Assembly (NCBI GenBank): GCA_963723355.1
Contig: CAVRQQ010000023.1
Span: 1 to 15,995 of the forward strand
Direction: 5' to 3'
Length of the DNA: 15,995 nucleotides
DNA from: JAFDBW01 sp963723355
Lineage (GTDB): Bacteria > Desulfobacterota > Desulfuromonadia > Desulfuromonadales > BM103
The translations under genes were made by a program, and so were the position numbers. The number at the start of each line of letters is the position of its first letter. Position 1 is the first letter of the stretch. The notes beneath the pieces are model-generated. The model was not told where the DNA came from. It worked only from the letters and a program-made list of their open reading frames with translations, and ran no database searches. Shown in pieces: positions 1 through 7,023 of the stretch.

Positions 1-3
1 TGA

Positions 4-20
4 GCCTTTTGCAAAAGTAC
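4..20 (+). repeat. IS left terminal inverted repeat
   Basis: gccttttgcaaaagtac. It matches the reverse complement of 1372-1388 at 15 of 17 positions, with mismatches at the 5th and 16th bases. Confidence 0.8.
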
Positions 21-129
21 ATTCAGTTTATTGAATACATTAGGCGATAGGCATAAAAAGTCGAGCTTCAAGGGCAACTATCTGATATTATTAGGTTACC
101 AGACCAAAATAATCCTCAGGAGGATGCCA

Positions 130-1229
130 ATGAAGCTCAAGGCCAAAATATCATGGTTGATGGGAACAGTACAGCAAAGTCTGTTTCCCTATCTTGACGA
201 GAGCCTCCCCGATCCGCTGACGGAACCGGAGAAGCGTCTGGTCAAGATCCTTGAGCTGGTTCAGATTGAACAGCATGTCCCGGTCAGCCGCAGCCGGCAA
301 TGGCTGGGACGGCCGATCAAGGAACGCGAAGCGATCGCCCGGGCTTTTGTGGCCAAGGCGTTGCTTCGTTATCAGCACACCAGGTCTTTGCGCAACGCTT
401 TGCTGAGCAGCCCAAATCTACGGATCATCTGCGGGTTCAGCAAGCGGCAGGAGGTCCCTTCGGAATCGACCTTCTCCCGGGCCTTTGCCGAGTATGCCCA
501 GGCCGGCCTGGGAACGGTGGTCCACGATGCACTGGTCAGAGGAGCACCTCGGCTCGGAGTTGATCGGCCACATCAGCCGGGATTCGACGGCTCTTGCGGG
601 TCGGGAGAAGCCGGCAAAAAAGGTTAAACTGCCCAAGGTGGCGAAGAAGCGGGGGCGTCCGGCCAAAGGCGAGGTGCGCCCACTGAAACGGCTGGATCTT
701 CAGCGGCTCCAGACGGCAGAAGAAGGGCTTGCGGAACTGCCAAAGGTCTGTGATCGCGGCGTCAAGAAGAATGCCAAGGGCTATACGGAGACCTGGAACG
801 GCTACAAGCTGCATCTGGACGTGAATGATTGCGGATTGCCGATCAGTGCGGTCCTGACGTCGGCGTCGGTGCATGACAGCCAGGTGGCGATTCCGCTGAT
901 GAAGCTGAGTGCGGCCAAGGTAACGTCCTGTTACGACCTGATGGACGCAGCTTATGATGCGTCGCAGATTTGGGAGCAGAGCAAAGCGCTTGGCCACGTG
1001 CCGATCATTGACCGCAACCCGCGCAGTCAAAAGATCGTGCCGATGGCTCCGCATGAAGCGGCACGCTATCAACGAGCGAACCTCGGCGGAGCGCTGCAAT
1101 GGTCGATTCAAGGACGAGTTCGGAGGCCGCAGCGTTCAGGTTCGCGGCCCGGACAAGGTCATGATGCATGCCATGTTCGGCATCGTGACCCTGTTTGCCG
1201 ACCAGTTGCTCAAAGTCACTGGTTGCTGA
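130..1229 (+). pseudogene. IS transposase (DDE, YREK signature), two frameshifts
   Basis: The gene cuts and rejoins the element ends by DDE chemistry. I chose the ATG at 130 because an AGGAGG lies 6-7 bases upstream; the ATG at 124 abuts it. The frame reads to about position 540, where one extra base (agaggagcac) moves it by +1. The second segment carries the first catalytic Asp (SRDSTAL) and DAAYD with the second Asp. At about 1070 (tatcaacgag) another extra base moves it again, and the third segment carries NERTSAERCNGRFKDEFGG and ends at TGA 1229. Removing the extra base restores a Y-x2-R-x3-E-x6-K signature, so the second break falls inside the catalytic motif. No A-rich slippery site is present at either break, so decay or sequence error is likelier than programmed frameshifting. 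Intact length would be about 366 residues. Confidence 0.88.
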
Positions 1230-1258
1230 TTGTCAAAGAACAAAAACCGGTTCATCAG

Positions 1259-1320
1259 GGAGACGTCTGTCCAAAATGCCGAAAACCGGCCAAGCAGATC
1301 GTCTCCTGCCGTGTTTTTTT
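1259..1320 (+). terminator. Probable intrinsic terminator of the transposase gene
   Basis: Just downstream of the transposase stop, ggagacg (1259-1265) pairs with cgtctcc (1300-1306). With one bulged base the pairing extends by four more pairs. An inner gccg/cggc hairpin sits in the loop, and seven T residues follow at 1314-1320. It lies within the IS. Confidence 0.45.
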
Positions 1321-1371
1321 AGCTGGGACGGAAAATCAAGGCTCAATGTTGTTTTGAAGTGTCTCAGCTCA

Positions 1372-1388
1372 GGACTTTTGCAAGAGGC
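1372..1388 (-). repeat. IS right terminal inverted repeat
   Basis: ggacttttgcaagaggc. Its reverse complement, gcctcttgcaaaagtcc, pairs with the left end at 4-20. Confidence 0.8.
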
Positions 1389-1777
1389 ATGTCGCCGATC
1401 TTTCAGGCTATGAGCATCCTGTCATCCGCAGGATTGTTTGCAACAGCGCCAAACCCATGCGACAAAATGAAAATCTCTATGTTGTACAGGCGACCAAAGA
1501 TTGGTCAAAAGATCATCTGGAGGACACAGCAGACTGGGTAGGCGAACAGATGCTGCAGAGTTTCTGCTCCCTGACTTCAACCGTCTGCAACTGCAATTTG
1601 CTGTTTGTGCATCGCTGGCGCTACGCTTTCACTGAGATCGCTCTGGGGCAGCCCTGCCTCTGGGATACACAGTTGAAGCTGGGTGCCTGTGGTGATTGGT
1701 GTCTTGGCCAACGGGTTGAGGATGCCTGGCAGAGTGCCACTGAACTGGCGCGCCGGGTACTGCAGGATGCCAAATAG
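1389..1777 (+). pseudogene. Renalase-like FAD/NAD(P) oxidoreductase, C-terminal fragment
   Basis: An open frame runs without a start codon from the right IS end to TAG at 1777, about 128 residues. It contains YEHPVIRRIVCNSAKPMRQ near the junction, then ATKDWSKDHLED, FVHRWRYAF, LWDTQLKLGACGDWC and GQRVEDAWQSA. The HRWRYA and ACGDWCLGxRVExA signatures are typical of the C-terminal third of renalase-like flavin amine oxidoreductases, where the last motif contacts FAD. The N-terminal dinucleotide-binding GxGxxG region is absent, presumably separated by the IS and lying left of the window. An internal ATG at 1457 could start a 106-residue product, but it would lack the flavin site. I infer a gene destroyed by transposition, very probably non-functional. 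Intact relatives are around 310-340 residues. Confidence 0.75.
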
Positions 1778-1791
1778 GAACTCGGATTGAG

Positions 1792-2172
1792 ATGCACGTT
1801 GCAAAAACCATTCACGCGCCTGCCGAAGCAGTCTGGCAGACCCTGATCGACACCCGACTATGGCCTGTTTGGGGGCCATCGATTGTTGCCGTCGAGTGTC
1901 CGCAGAGACGGATCTCAGAGGGCGTCGAAGGGCGGGTGAAAACAGCTTTACATCTCTGGGTGCCGTTTAGAATCAGCTGTTTTTCAGAACCGCTCTACTG
2001 GCACTGGCATGTCGCCGGCATACCAGCAACCGGTCACCGTGTGCGACCGCTGGGCGTTGCCAGCTGCGAACTAATCTTCGAGATTCCTTACAACGCTTTT
2101 TTCTACAGGCCAATCTGCCGTCGGGCAATAAACAATATTTCCCGTATAACGTTGCAGCAAAGCAGCAGATGA
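1792..2172 (+). CDS. SRPBCC / polyketide-cyclase-like protein
   Basis: A 126-residue protein beginning MHVAKTIHAPAEAVWQTLID, the usual opening of START-like SRPBCC (Polyketide_cyc2) proteins: a first beta strand, then PAExVW and the helix that closes the ligand pocket. LWPVWGPSI follows, where relatives carry the WPxW motif. These proteins bind hydrophobic ligands; the ligand here cannot be told. It has no signal peptide or membrane segment, so it is cytoplasmic. It begins 14 bases after the truncated oxidoreductase in the same direction, so the two were probably one transcription unit. The ribosome site before the ATG is weak (only ggaactcgg nearby). With the upstream promoter removed by the IS, expression may be lost or driven by the element. 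The C-terminus is rather short, but the fold looks complete. Confidence 0.7.
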   Translation: MHVAKTIHAPAEAVWQTLIDTRLWPVWGPSIVAVECPQRRISEGVEGRVKTALHLWVPFRISCFSEPLYWHWHVAGIPATGHRVRPLGVASCELIFEIPYNAFFYRPICRRAINNISRITLQQSSR

Positions 2173-2336
2173 AGCACGGATGGATACTTCAGCTGATGGA
2201 GAGATGACAAGTCCACCGTTTCCAGGTGGCCATAATTTTACGTATTAATGAACTGCCTAAATATCGCTGTCAACAGAGCCTTTTTTGCCTCATAGTGAAC
2301 GGCAGGATACTACTGGGCATACTACGACATTACAAA

Positions 2337-4064
2337 TCAACAGGCCATCCCGCAGCGTCGGCAACCCGGATGACAGATGTCGCCCGTTCGCGCTTGTAAG
2401 GCCGCCAGGTATTCTTCGTACAGGTGTCGCCGCTGTACGCCCTGGCCGATGATCTCCCAGGGGAAGAGTTCATGATTGTCACGCTCGCGGTGCAGGTAGA
2501 AAGCTGGATCAAGACCCGCCTCTTTACAGGCCGCCTTGAGGCTTTTGCCCGCGGCGAGAGGCGGCAGAGCCCTGGCAACCCGGCGATCACCCCGGGACAG
2601 GAACCCCTGGAGCTCGGCGTGTCGCAGCGATTCCAGATTCAGGTCGACGTTCGCCATGGGCCGCAGCTGCTTCTGCAACAGACGGTATTTCTTCTCCAGG
2701 GAACTGCGGCGTTCCATCGCCGCCCACTGCAGTGGCGTCCACGGCTTCGGCACGAAGGGGTTGACCGAGAGCTGCAATCGACCTAGCCGGCCCCGTGCTT
2801 TGCCGATCTCCTCCCATGTCTGGCGGATCTTCGCGGTCAGGTCGACGATCGCCTGCACGTCATCTATGGTTTCGATCGGTAGGCCGATCATGAAGTAAAG
2901 CTTGAGGTTTAACATACCGCCTTCCGCGAGCATCTGCACCGCAGTGAGGATCTGCTCCTCATCGATCCCCTTGTTGATCACATCGCGCATCCGCTGACTG
3001 CCGGCTTCCGGTGCCAGGGCAAGGGTTTTGTGCCCCGCCGCGGCGAGCACTTGCACCTGCTTCGGGGTGACCGCGTCAATGCGAACGCTGGAAACCGAAA
3101 CTTCTCCGCCCTTATCGAGTACGGCCTGGCCGAGCTCCGCAAGGGCACCGTAATCGGAGACCGCTGCAGCGACCAGCCCAACCCGGCCCGGAGCCTTCTC
3201 TTCACCAAGCAATTCACGTTTCAGGTGGGTCACGGAATGTTCCCGGAATGGCCGGTAGATGAACCCGGCCGCGCAGAATCGGCAGGCGCGCGGGCAGCCG
3301 CGCGACACTTCGACCAGGCGCATGTTGCCGAACTCGGTATCCGGGGTCGCCACGCAGGTGCTGCTCTGGCTGTCGTCAAGCTGCGACTGCCATTGCCTCT
3401 GGACCTGTTCCGGGCAGTCGCCATGCGGAGTCATTGCCTGCAGCTGCCCTTCTTCCATGTAGCTGACGCTGTAACCGGAAGGCAGGTAAATCCCGGGCAG
3501 TTGTGCAAGCCGGTGCAACAGCTGGTCACGAGGACTCTCCTCGACGGCGAGCATGGCATCAAGCAAGCCGGGCAGGATCACCTCTGCCTCGCCGACTGCG
3601 AACAGGTCCATGATCTCCGCCAGCGGCTCCGGGTTCATGAAAGCGCAGACGCCTCCGCACAGGATCAACGGGTGTCGCTCGCTTCGATCGTCCTGCCACA
3701 TCGGCAATCGGCCAAGCTCAAACAGGATCGGCAGGTTCAGGTAATCGTTTTCAAAGGAGATGGAGAATGCCACCAGGTCGAATTCGTCGAGGGGACTTTG
3801 TGTTTCGACCGACACCAGCGGGAAGCCGGTGCGACGGTGCTCGTCGAGGTCTTCGGGGTCAGGGAGGAAGAAGCGTTCGCAGAGAGTGTCTTCCCGGCTG
3901 TTGAGCATCCGGTAGACGGTTTGCAGGCCAAGGTTGCTCATCCCCTGGTAGTAGGTGTTCGGGTAAACCAGGGCCACCGTCAGCCGGCCGCCCCGGGGCC
4001 GGGCACATGCGCCAGTCTCCTGGGCCGCTCTCTGGCGGTATTTTTCGATCAGGTGGCGTGACAT
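2337..4064 (-). CDS. B12-binding-domain radical SAM protein (TIGR03960-like)
   Basis: A 575-residue protein. The N-terminal part (about 25-180) resembles a cobalamin-binding Rossmann domain, with ALVYPNTYYQGMSNLGLQ, FSISFENDYLNLP and CGGVCAFMNPEPLAEIMD. The radical SAM core (about 245-470) has the 4Fe-4S motif at C257-x3-C261-x2-C264 (RGCPRACRFC), followed by SVSSVRIDAVTP and LKLYFMIGLPIET. The last twelve residues hold four more Cys (564, 568, 571, 575). The reaction is not known. Members of this family often sit beside a DUF2344 partner involved in tRNA or cofactor modification, but none is seen here. The start is ATG 4064 with a poor Shine-Dalgarno. It lies 64 bases downstream of the Trm112-like gene on the same strand, so it is probably transcribed from the promoter near 4350. 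It converges with the SRPBCC gene. Confidence 0.85.
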   Translation of the reverse strand: MSRHLIEKYRQRAAQETGACARPRGGRLTVALVYPNTYYQGMSNLGLQTVYRMLNSREDTLCERFFLPDPEDLDEHRRTGFPLVSVETQSPLDEFDLVAFSISFENDYLNLPILFELGRLPMWQDDRSERHPLILCGGVCAFMNPEPLAEIMDLFAVGEAEVILPGLLDAMLAVEESPRDQLLHRLAQLPGIYLPSGYSVSYMEEGQLQAMTPHGDCPEQVQRQWQSQLDDSQSSTCVATPDTEFGNMRLVEVSRGCPRACRFCAAGFIYRPFREHSVTHLKRELLGEEKAPGRVGLVAAAVSDYGALAELGQAVLDKGGEVSVSSVRIDAVTPKQVQVLAAAGHKTLALAPEAGSQRMRDVINKGIDEEQILTAVQMLAEGGMLNLKLYFMIGLPIETIDDVQAIVDLTAKIRQTWEEIGKARGRLGRLQLSVNPFVPKPWTPLQWAAMERRSSLEKKYRLLQKQLRPMANVDLNLESLRHAELQGFLSRGDRRVARALPPLAAGKSLKAACKEAGLDPAFYLHRERDNHELFPWEIIGQGVQRRHLYEEYLAALQARTGDICHPGCRRCGMAC

Positions 4065-4128
4065 CGGTCACATTGTAGGTCGAGAGCAAGCAGAATGACA
4101 AATCAACTTTGGGATCACGATGAGATCG

Positions 4129-4299
4129 TCAGTCCAGCGGCAAGGCTTCATCGATCAGCATCACCGGGATGTCATCACGTACCGGGTAGGCCACTTTGCA
4201 GGCCTGACAAATCAGCTTTTCTTGTTTTTCGTCAGGGACGATTTCACCCTTGCATTGCGGGCAGACGAGGATTTCAAGCAGGTCTTTGGAAAGGGCCAT
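4129..4299 (-). CDS. Trm112-like zinc-ribbon protein (UPF0434/YcaR type)
   Basis: A 56-residue protein starting MALSKDLLEILVCPQCKGEI and ending in the stop at 4129. Four cysteines form two CxxC pairs (CPQC and CQAC), followed by VAYPVRDDIPVML, the classic Trm112/UPF0434 signature. A good ribosome site (GGAGG, seven bases before ATG 4299) and a promoter upstream support it. In eukaryotes and archaea Trm112 activates methyltransferases; the bacterial paralogue's partner is unsettled. It precedes the radical SAM gene and may share its transcript. The reading frame is short but complete and matches the family length of about 60. Confidence 0.9.
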   Translation of the reverse strand: MALSKDLLEILVCPQCKGEIVPDEKQEKLICQACKVAYPVRDDIPVMLIDEALPLD

Positions 4300-4337
4300 G
4301 AGAAGCCTCCGAATTGATTAATTGACTGTGTCCAGAA

Positions 4338-4366
4338 TTTCTACAACAGCCATCCGGGCAAGTCAA
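4338..4366 (-). promoter_or_regulatory. Sigma70-type promoter for trm112-like and radical SAM genes
   Basis: On the minus strand, TTGACT (4361-4366) and TAGAAA (4338-4343) are separated by exactly 17 bases. The predicted transcript start near 4331 leaves a leader of about 32 bases that contains the GGAGG of the Trm112-like gene. Confidence 0.5.
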
Positions 4367-4394
4367 ACAAAGAAAGGTGGGCTTCGGTTTATAG

Positions 4395-4413
4395 AAGGCA
4401 ACAGATTAACCAT
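4395..4413 (+). repeat. 19-base direct repeat, copy 1
   Basis: aaggcaacagattaaccat. It also lies in the loop of a hairpin formed by atagaaggc (4391-4399) and gccttctat (4419-4427). Confidence 0.6.
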
Positions 4414-4484
4414 CGGTCGCCTTCTATCTTTGTACTTCGGAATTCAAAGACAAATGCAAAACCGTCGGGGTTGCCCGACAGCAA

Positions 4485-4518
4485 CTTCATTTTCTTTGTA
4501 GCGACAAAGAGAACGAAG
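4485..4518. repeat. Hairpin with 15-base stem
   Basis: Arms 4485-4499 and 4504-4518 pair at 13 of 15 positions around a 4-base loop. The stem sequence (tttctttgt / acaaagaga) resembles that of the hairpin at 4812-4843. Confidence 0.6.
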
Positions 4519-4811
4519 CAAAGAACGCTTGGCGCTGCGCTGAGCATGTCTGGGTCGAAGTGACAGCAACATCAATTCAGGCCGATCTATCCGAGCAATC
4601 TTTTATATATCCCCCGCAGGATCCGAGGCTCTTGAGAGCCTCTCCTGTTTTGGAGGGCTGCATCGGCAGCCATGCTTTTAGGCTTTTCCCTTGTAAATCA
4701 CACAGAAAGGGAGGCCCCCCTGTAACGGGCCGGCTTCTTGAGCAGTGTCGTCTGTTGATGACACTGAATCCGGCAAAGGAGATGCCCTCCGCAAGGAGAA
4801 AGGCGTTTTTG

Positions 4812-4843
4812 CTTACTTTTGTCGCCGCATGGACAAAAGTAAG
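4812..4843. repeat. Perfect 12-base-stem hairpin
   Basis: cttacttttgtc (4812-4823) pairs perfectly with gacaaaagtaag (4832-4843) around an 8-base loop. No T tract follows, so it does not look like a terminator. Confidence 0.65.
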
Positions 4844-4901
4844 GCGTCTGGCAGTACGCGAACTGCCGACTTAAAGATTTTGCTTTTAAGGAAAAGACTA
4901 A

Positions 4902-4920
4902 AAGGCAACAGGTTAACCAC
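4902..4920 (+). repeat. 19-base direct repeat, copy 2
   Basis: aaggcaacaggttaaccac, differing at two positions from the copy at 4395-4413. Confidence 0.6.
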
Positions 4921-4959
4921 CTGTGGCACTAAACTTCATGGAACCTTCATCTGCCAGGT

Positions 4960-4988
4960 AAAAAAACAAAACTCGCATCAGCTGCGAG
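4960..4988 (-). terminator. Intrinsic terminator reading leftward
   Basis: ctcgca (4972-4977) and tgcgag (4983-4988) form a 6-bp stem with a 5-base loop. Read on the minus strand it is followed at once by TTTTGTTTTTTT (4971-4960). No minus-strand gene lies between it and the stop of the exchanger gene at 6040. It may stop readthrough antisense to the YitT gene, or be a relic of the adjacent repeat. Confidence 0.5.
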
Positions 4989-5099
4989 GCTTGTCTACAA
5001 TCTGAGCCCGTACTCACGGTAGAGGCTTTTTTTATGGGCTATCCTTCATCGCCTTATCATTTTTTTAACGTTTCGTGACGTTCTGAAGACCGAATTAGT

Positions 5100-5126
5100 T
5101 TGACAACAGGACTTGTCGGGTATAGC
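5100..5126 (+). promoter_or_regulatory. Possible promoter of the YitT-family gene
   Basis: A consensus TTGACA at 5100-5105 is followed by TATAGC at 5121-5126. The 15-base spacing is short for sigma70, so the -10 assignment is uncertain. The upstream stretch 4989-5099 holds a T-run at 5027-5033 but no convincing plus-strand terminator. Confidence 0.3.
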
Positions 5127-5170
5127 GATACGAATCATTTTTCTACGCTTGGTCAACCGGAGGTCTTACG

Positions 5171-6034
5171 ATGAATACAATCGCCCATAAGCTGCCCTAC
5201 TCTGTTGCATGGAATTGCGGTCTGATCGTGATCGGCACATTGATCCAGGCCATCGGCTATAAGGCCCTCGGCGAGGTTCAGGGGTTTGTCCCCGGCGGGC
5301 TGTTCGGCATATCGACCCTGATTCATTACCTGGCCGGCGGATTGAACACCGGGATCATCTACATGCTCCTGAATATCCCGATGTTCATCATCGGGTACAT
5401 CTACCTGTCGAAAAGGTTCCTCGGCTACAGCGCCCTGGCGATGCTCTCCCTGTCGATGTTTTTCATGTTGATCGATTTCCGCATCAACATAGAAAATCAG
5501 CTTTACGCCGCCGTGACCTTCGGTGTTTTCATCGGCGCCGGCGCCGGCATGGTGCTGCGCTCACTCGGTTCGAATGGCGGTCTGGATGTCGCGGGTGTGA
5601 TCCTCAACCAGAAATTCAATATCGGCCTGGGCAAGTTCTTTTTCTTTTTCAACTGCTGCCTGTTCAGCTTCAGTTTTTTGACTTTGGACAACGATCTGGT
5701 CATCGCATCGATGATTGCCGTGTTCATCACATCCATGACCCTGGATTATTGCCTATCCTTGTTTAATCAGCGCAAAATGGCGCTGGTGATTTCCGAGAAG
5801 CCGGACGAAATCGCCGACCAGGTCATGCAGGACATGAAAATCGGCACAACCATGCTGCCGGGTGTCGGTGCCTACAAAAAGGTCAAGAAAACCGTCCTGC
5901 TGATCGTCGTCAACAACATCCAGCTCAAACGACTGGAAGAAATCGTCTTCACCAACGACCCTTATTCGATGTTCATTGTTGAGAACACCTTCAGCGTCCT
6001 CGGATCGACCTTTTCAAAAAGGAAAATCTATTAG
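5171..6034 (+). CDS. YitT family membrane protein (DUF161 + DUF2179)
   Basis: A 287-residue inner-membrane protein. The first 200 residues hold about five to six hydrophobic helices (for example WNCGLIVIGTLIQAIGY, GIIYMLLNIPMFIIGYIYL and ASMIAVFITSMTLDY), with the family's FVPGGLFGISTLIHY near residue 40 and SLGSNGGLDVAGVIL near 131-145. The soluble C-terminal domain (about 203-283), with MALVISEKPDEIADQVM, TMLPGVGAYKK and DPYSMFIVENTFSVLG, is DUF2179, a small ligand-binding-like domain. The transported substrate is unknown for the family. The start is clear: GGAGG lies eight bases before ATG 5171. The gene stands alone and ends only 5 bp from the stop of the convergent exchanger gene, leaving no room for a terminator between them. 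Confidence 0.92.
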   Translation: MNTIAHKLPYSVAWNCGLIVIGTLIQAIGYKALGEVQGFVPGGLFGISTLIHYLAGGLNTGIIYMLLNIPMFIIGYIYLSKRFLGYSALAMLSLSMFFMLIDFRINIENQLYAAVTFGVFIGAGAGMVLRSLGSNGGLDVAGVILNQKFNIGLGKFFFFFNCCLFSFSFLTLDNDLVIASMIAVFITSMTLDYCLSLFNQRKMALVISEKPDEIADQVMQDMKIGTTMLPGVGAYKKVKKTVLLIVVNNIQLKRLEEIVFTNDPYSMFIVENTFSVLGSTFSKRKIY

Positions 6035-6039
6035 GCCGA

Positions 6040-7023
6040 TCAGGAGACAGCACCAGATTTGACAACCAGCCAACCGGTGTAGCCCAGGAATGCGACCAGG
6101 AGCAGCCCGCCTTCAACACGATTGATCCGCCCCGGGCCACGGAATCCGTAACCGATCACGAACAGGGACAGGGTCAAAACAACCATGACCGGCAGATCCC
6201 GGGACAGGACGTCGCCAGGGACGGCCATAGGATGGATCATCCCGGCGATGCCGACCACCGCCAGGGTGTTGAAGAGGTTGGAACCAAGCACGTTGCCCAG
6301 GGCGATATCGTGTTCACCTTTACGGGCAGCAATCAACGAGGAAGCCAGCTCCGGCAGCGACGTACCAACCGCGACGATGGTCAGGCCGACGACCAGGTCA
6401 CTGACCCCGAAGCCGCGCGCCAGGGCAACGGCGCCCCAGACCAACAGCCGTGAGCTGGCAACCAGCACCACCAGCCCGACAACCAACCAGAAAAATGCCC
6501 GTCCGAAAGGCATGGGCTCTACCTTGAAAGCCTGCTCGACCTCCACGGCCAGGTTATCTTCCCTGCGTCGTAACCCCTGCCAGATGGTCCAACCCATGAG
6601 TCCGGCAAAAACCAGCAGCAGAACCCAGGCGTCAGTCCTCGACAAGCGCCCATCCCAGAGTTGATAACCTGCCAGGAAGGTCACCATGGTCAGGATCGGC
6701 AGTTCCTTGTGCAGCACAGCAGAGTGCACGGCGATCGGACTGACCAGTGCAGCAAGACCGAGGATCAGGGCGATATTGGCGATATTTGACCCGTAAGCAT
6801 TGCCCAGCGCAATCGCCGGGTTCCCCTGCATTGCGGACAAAGCGGACACCGACATTTCCGGTGCCGAGGTGCCGAAACCGACGATCACCATGCCGATCAA
6901 CAGTGGCGGCATGCCGAAGTGCCTGGCCAGGGCAGTGGAACCGCCGACAAACCGGTCAGCACTCCAGACCAGCAAAACAAGACCGAGGATTATTGCCAGA
7001 GAAGACACAAGCATGTCATTCAT
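6040..7023 (-). CDS. Calcium/sodium antiporter, CaCA family (YrbG-like)
   Basis: A 327-residue inner-membrane exchanger with the internal duplication of the CaCA superfamily. The alpha-1 repeat has GFGTSAPEMSVS (about 49-60) with GNAYGSN (74-80). The alpha-2 repeat has VGTSLPELASS (about 219-229) with GNVLGSN (243-249). The Glu in each PE motif and the Asn of the GNxxGSN motifs coordinate the transported ions. About ten hydrophobic segments are present, and a charged cytoplasmic loop (RRREDNLAVEVEQ) links the halves. The start overlaps the stop of the upstream hydrolase gene by 8 bases, with a weak ribosome site, so translation is probably coupled; ATG 7014 is an alternative start. It is the last gene of the five-gene operon. 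Confidence 0.9.
   Translation of the reverse strand: MNDMLVSSLAIILGLVLLVWSADRFVGGSTALARHFGMPPLLIGMVIVGFGTSAPEMSVSALSAMQGNPAIALGNAYGSNIANIALILGLAALVSPIAVHSAVLHKELPILTMVTFLAGYQLWDGRLSRTDAWVLLLVFAGLMGWTIWQGLRRREDNLAVEVEQAFKVEPMPFGRAFFWLVVGLVVLVASSRLLVWGAVALARGFGVSDLVVGLTIVAVGTSLPELASSLIAARKGEHDIALGNVLGSNLFNTLAVVGIAGMIHPMAVPGDVLSRDLPVMVVLTLSLFVIGYGFRGPGRINRVEGGLLLVAFLGYTGWLVVKSGAVS

Larger units (their letters stand above)
4..1388 (+). mobile_element. Insertion sequence, IS4/IS5-type DDE element, inactivated
   Basis: An element of about 1385 bp bounded by imperfect terminal inverted repeats (4-20 and 1372-1388, 15 of 17 positions matching) that encloses one transposase gene. Size, single DDE transposase and repeat length fit the IS4/IS5 group. 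The exact family is not certain from sequence alone. The transposase is broken by two frameshifts, so the copy should not move by itself. Only three bases precede the left end, so a target-site duplication cannot be tested. The right end lies against the truncated reading frame of an oxidoreductase, which marks the insertion point. Confidence 0.85.
4391..4925. repeat. Hairpin-rich composite intergenic repeat
   Basis: This is a gene-free stretch of about 530 bases with a near-symmetric plan. A 19-base direct repeat lies at each edge (4395-4413 and 4902-4920, 17 of 19 matching). Inside are a GC hairpin (4464-4479), an A/T-rich hairpin (4485-4518), a spacer of about 290 bases, a second A/T-rich hairpin (4812-4843) and another GC hairpin (4850-4867). 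The inner flank of the first A/T hairpin (4516-4530) is an inverted copy of the inner flank of the second (4801-4814). The spacer holds further small stems at 4625-4642 and 4743-4764. Short frames run through it, but with no ribosome site and no recognisable protein. It may be a degenerate MITE- or REP-like element. Confidence 0.5.

Noticed and set aside
500..1100. Programmed frameshifting to make the transposase
   Set aside because: Two shifts would be needed, both at sites with no slippery heptamer, and one inside the catalytic signature.
3030..4061. 343-codon open frame on the plus strand opposite the radical SAM gene
   Set aside because: It is an antisense shadow: the minus frame has full radical SAM motifs and the plus translation shows no recognisable domain or ribosome site.
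4395..4920. The 19-base direct repeats as a target-site duplication
   Set aside because: Too long and imperfect for a typical duplication; more likely part of the repeat element itself.
4560..5005. Two overlapping open frames (104 and 86 codons) in the intergenic repeat
   Set aside because: No ribosome sites, they read through hairpins and repeats, and there is no recognisable protein; treated as non-coding repeat sequence.
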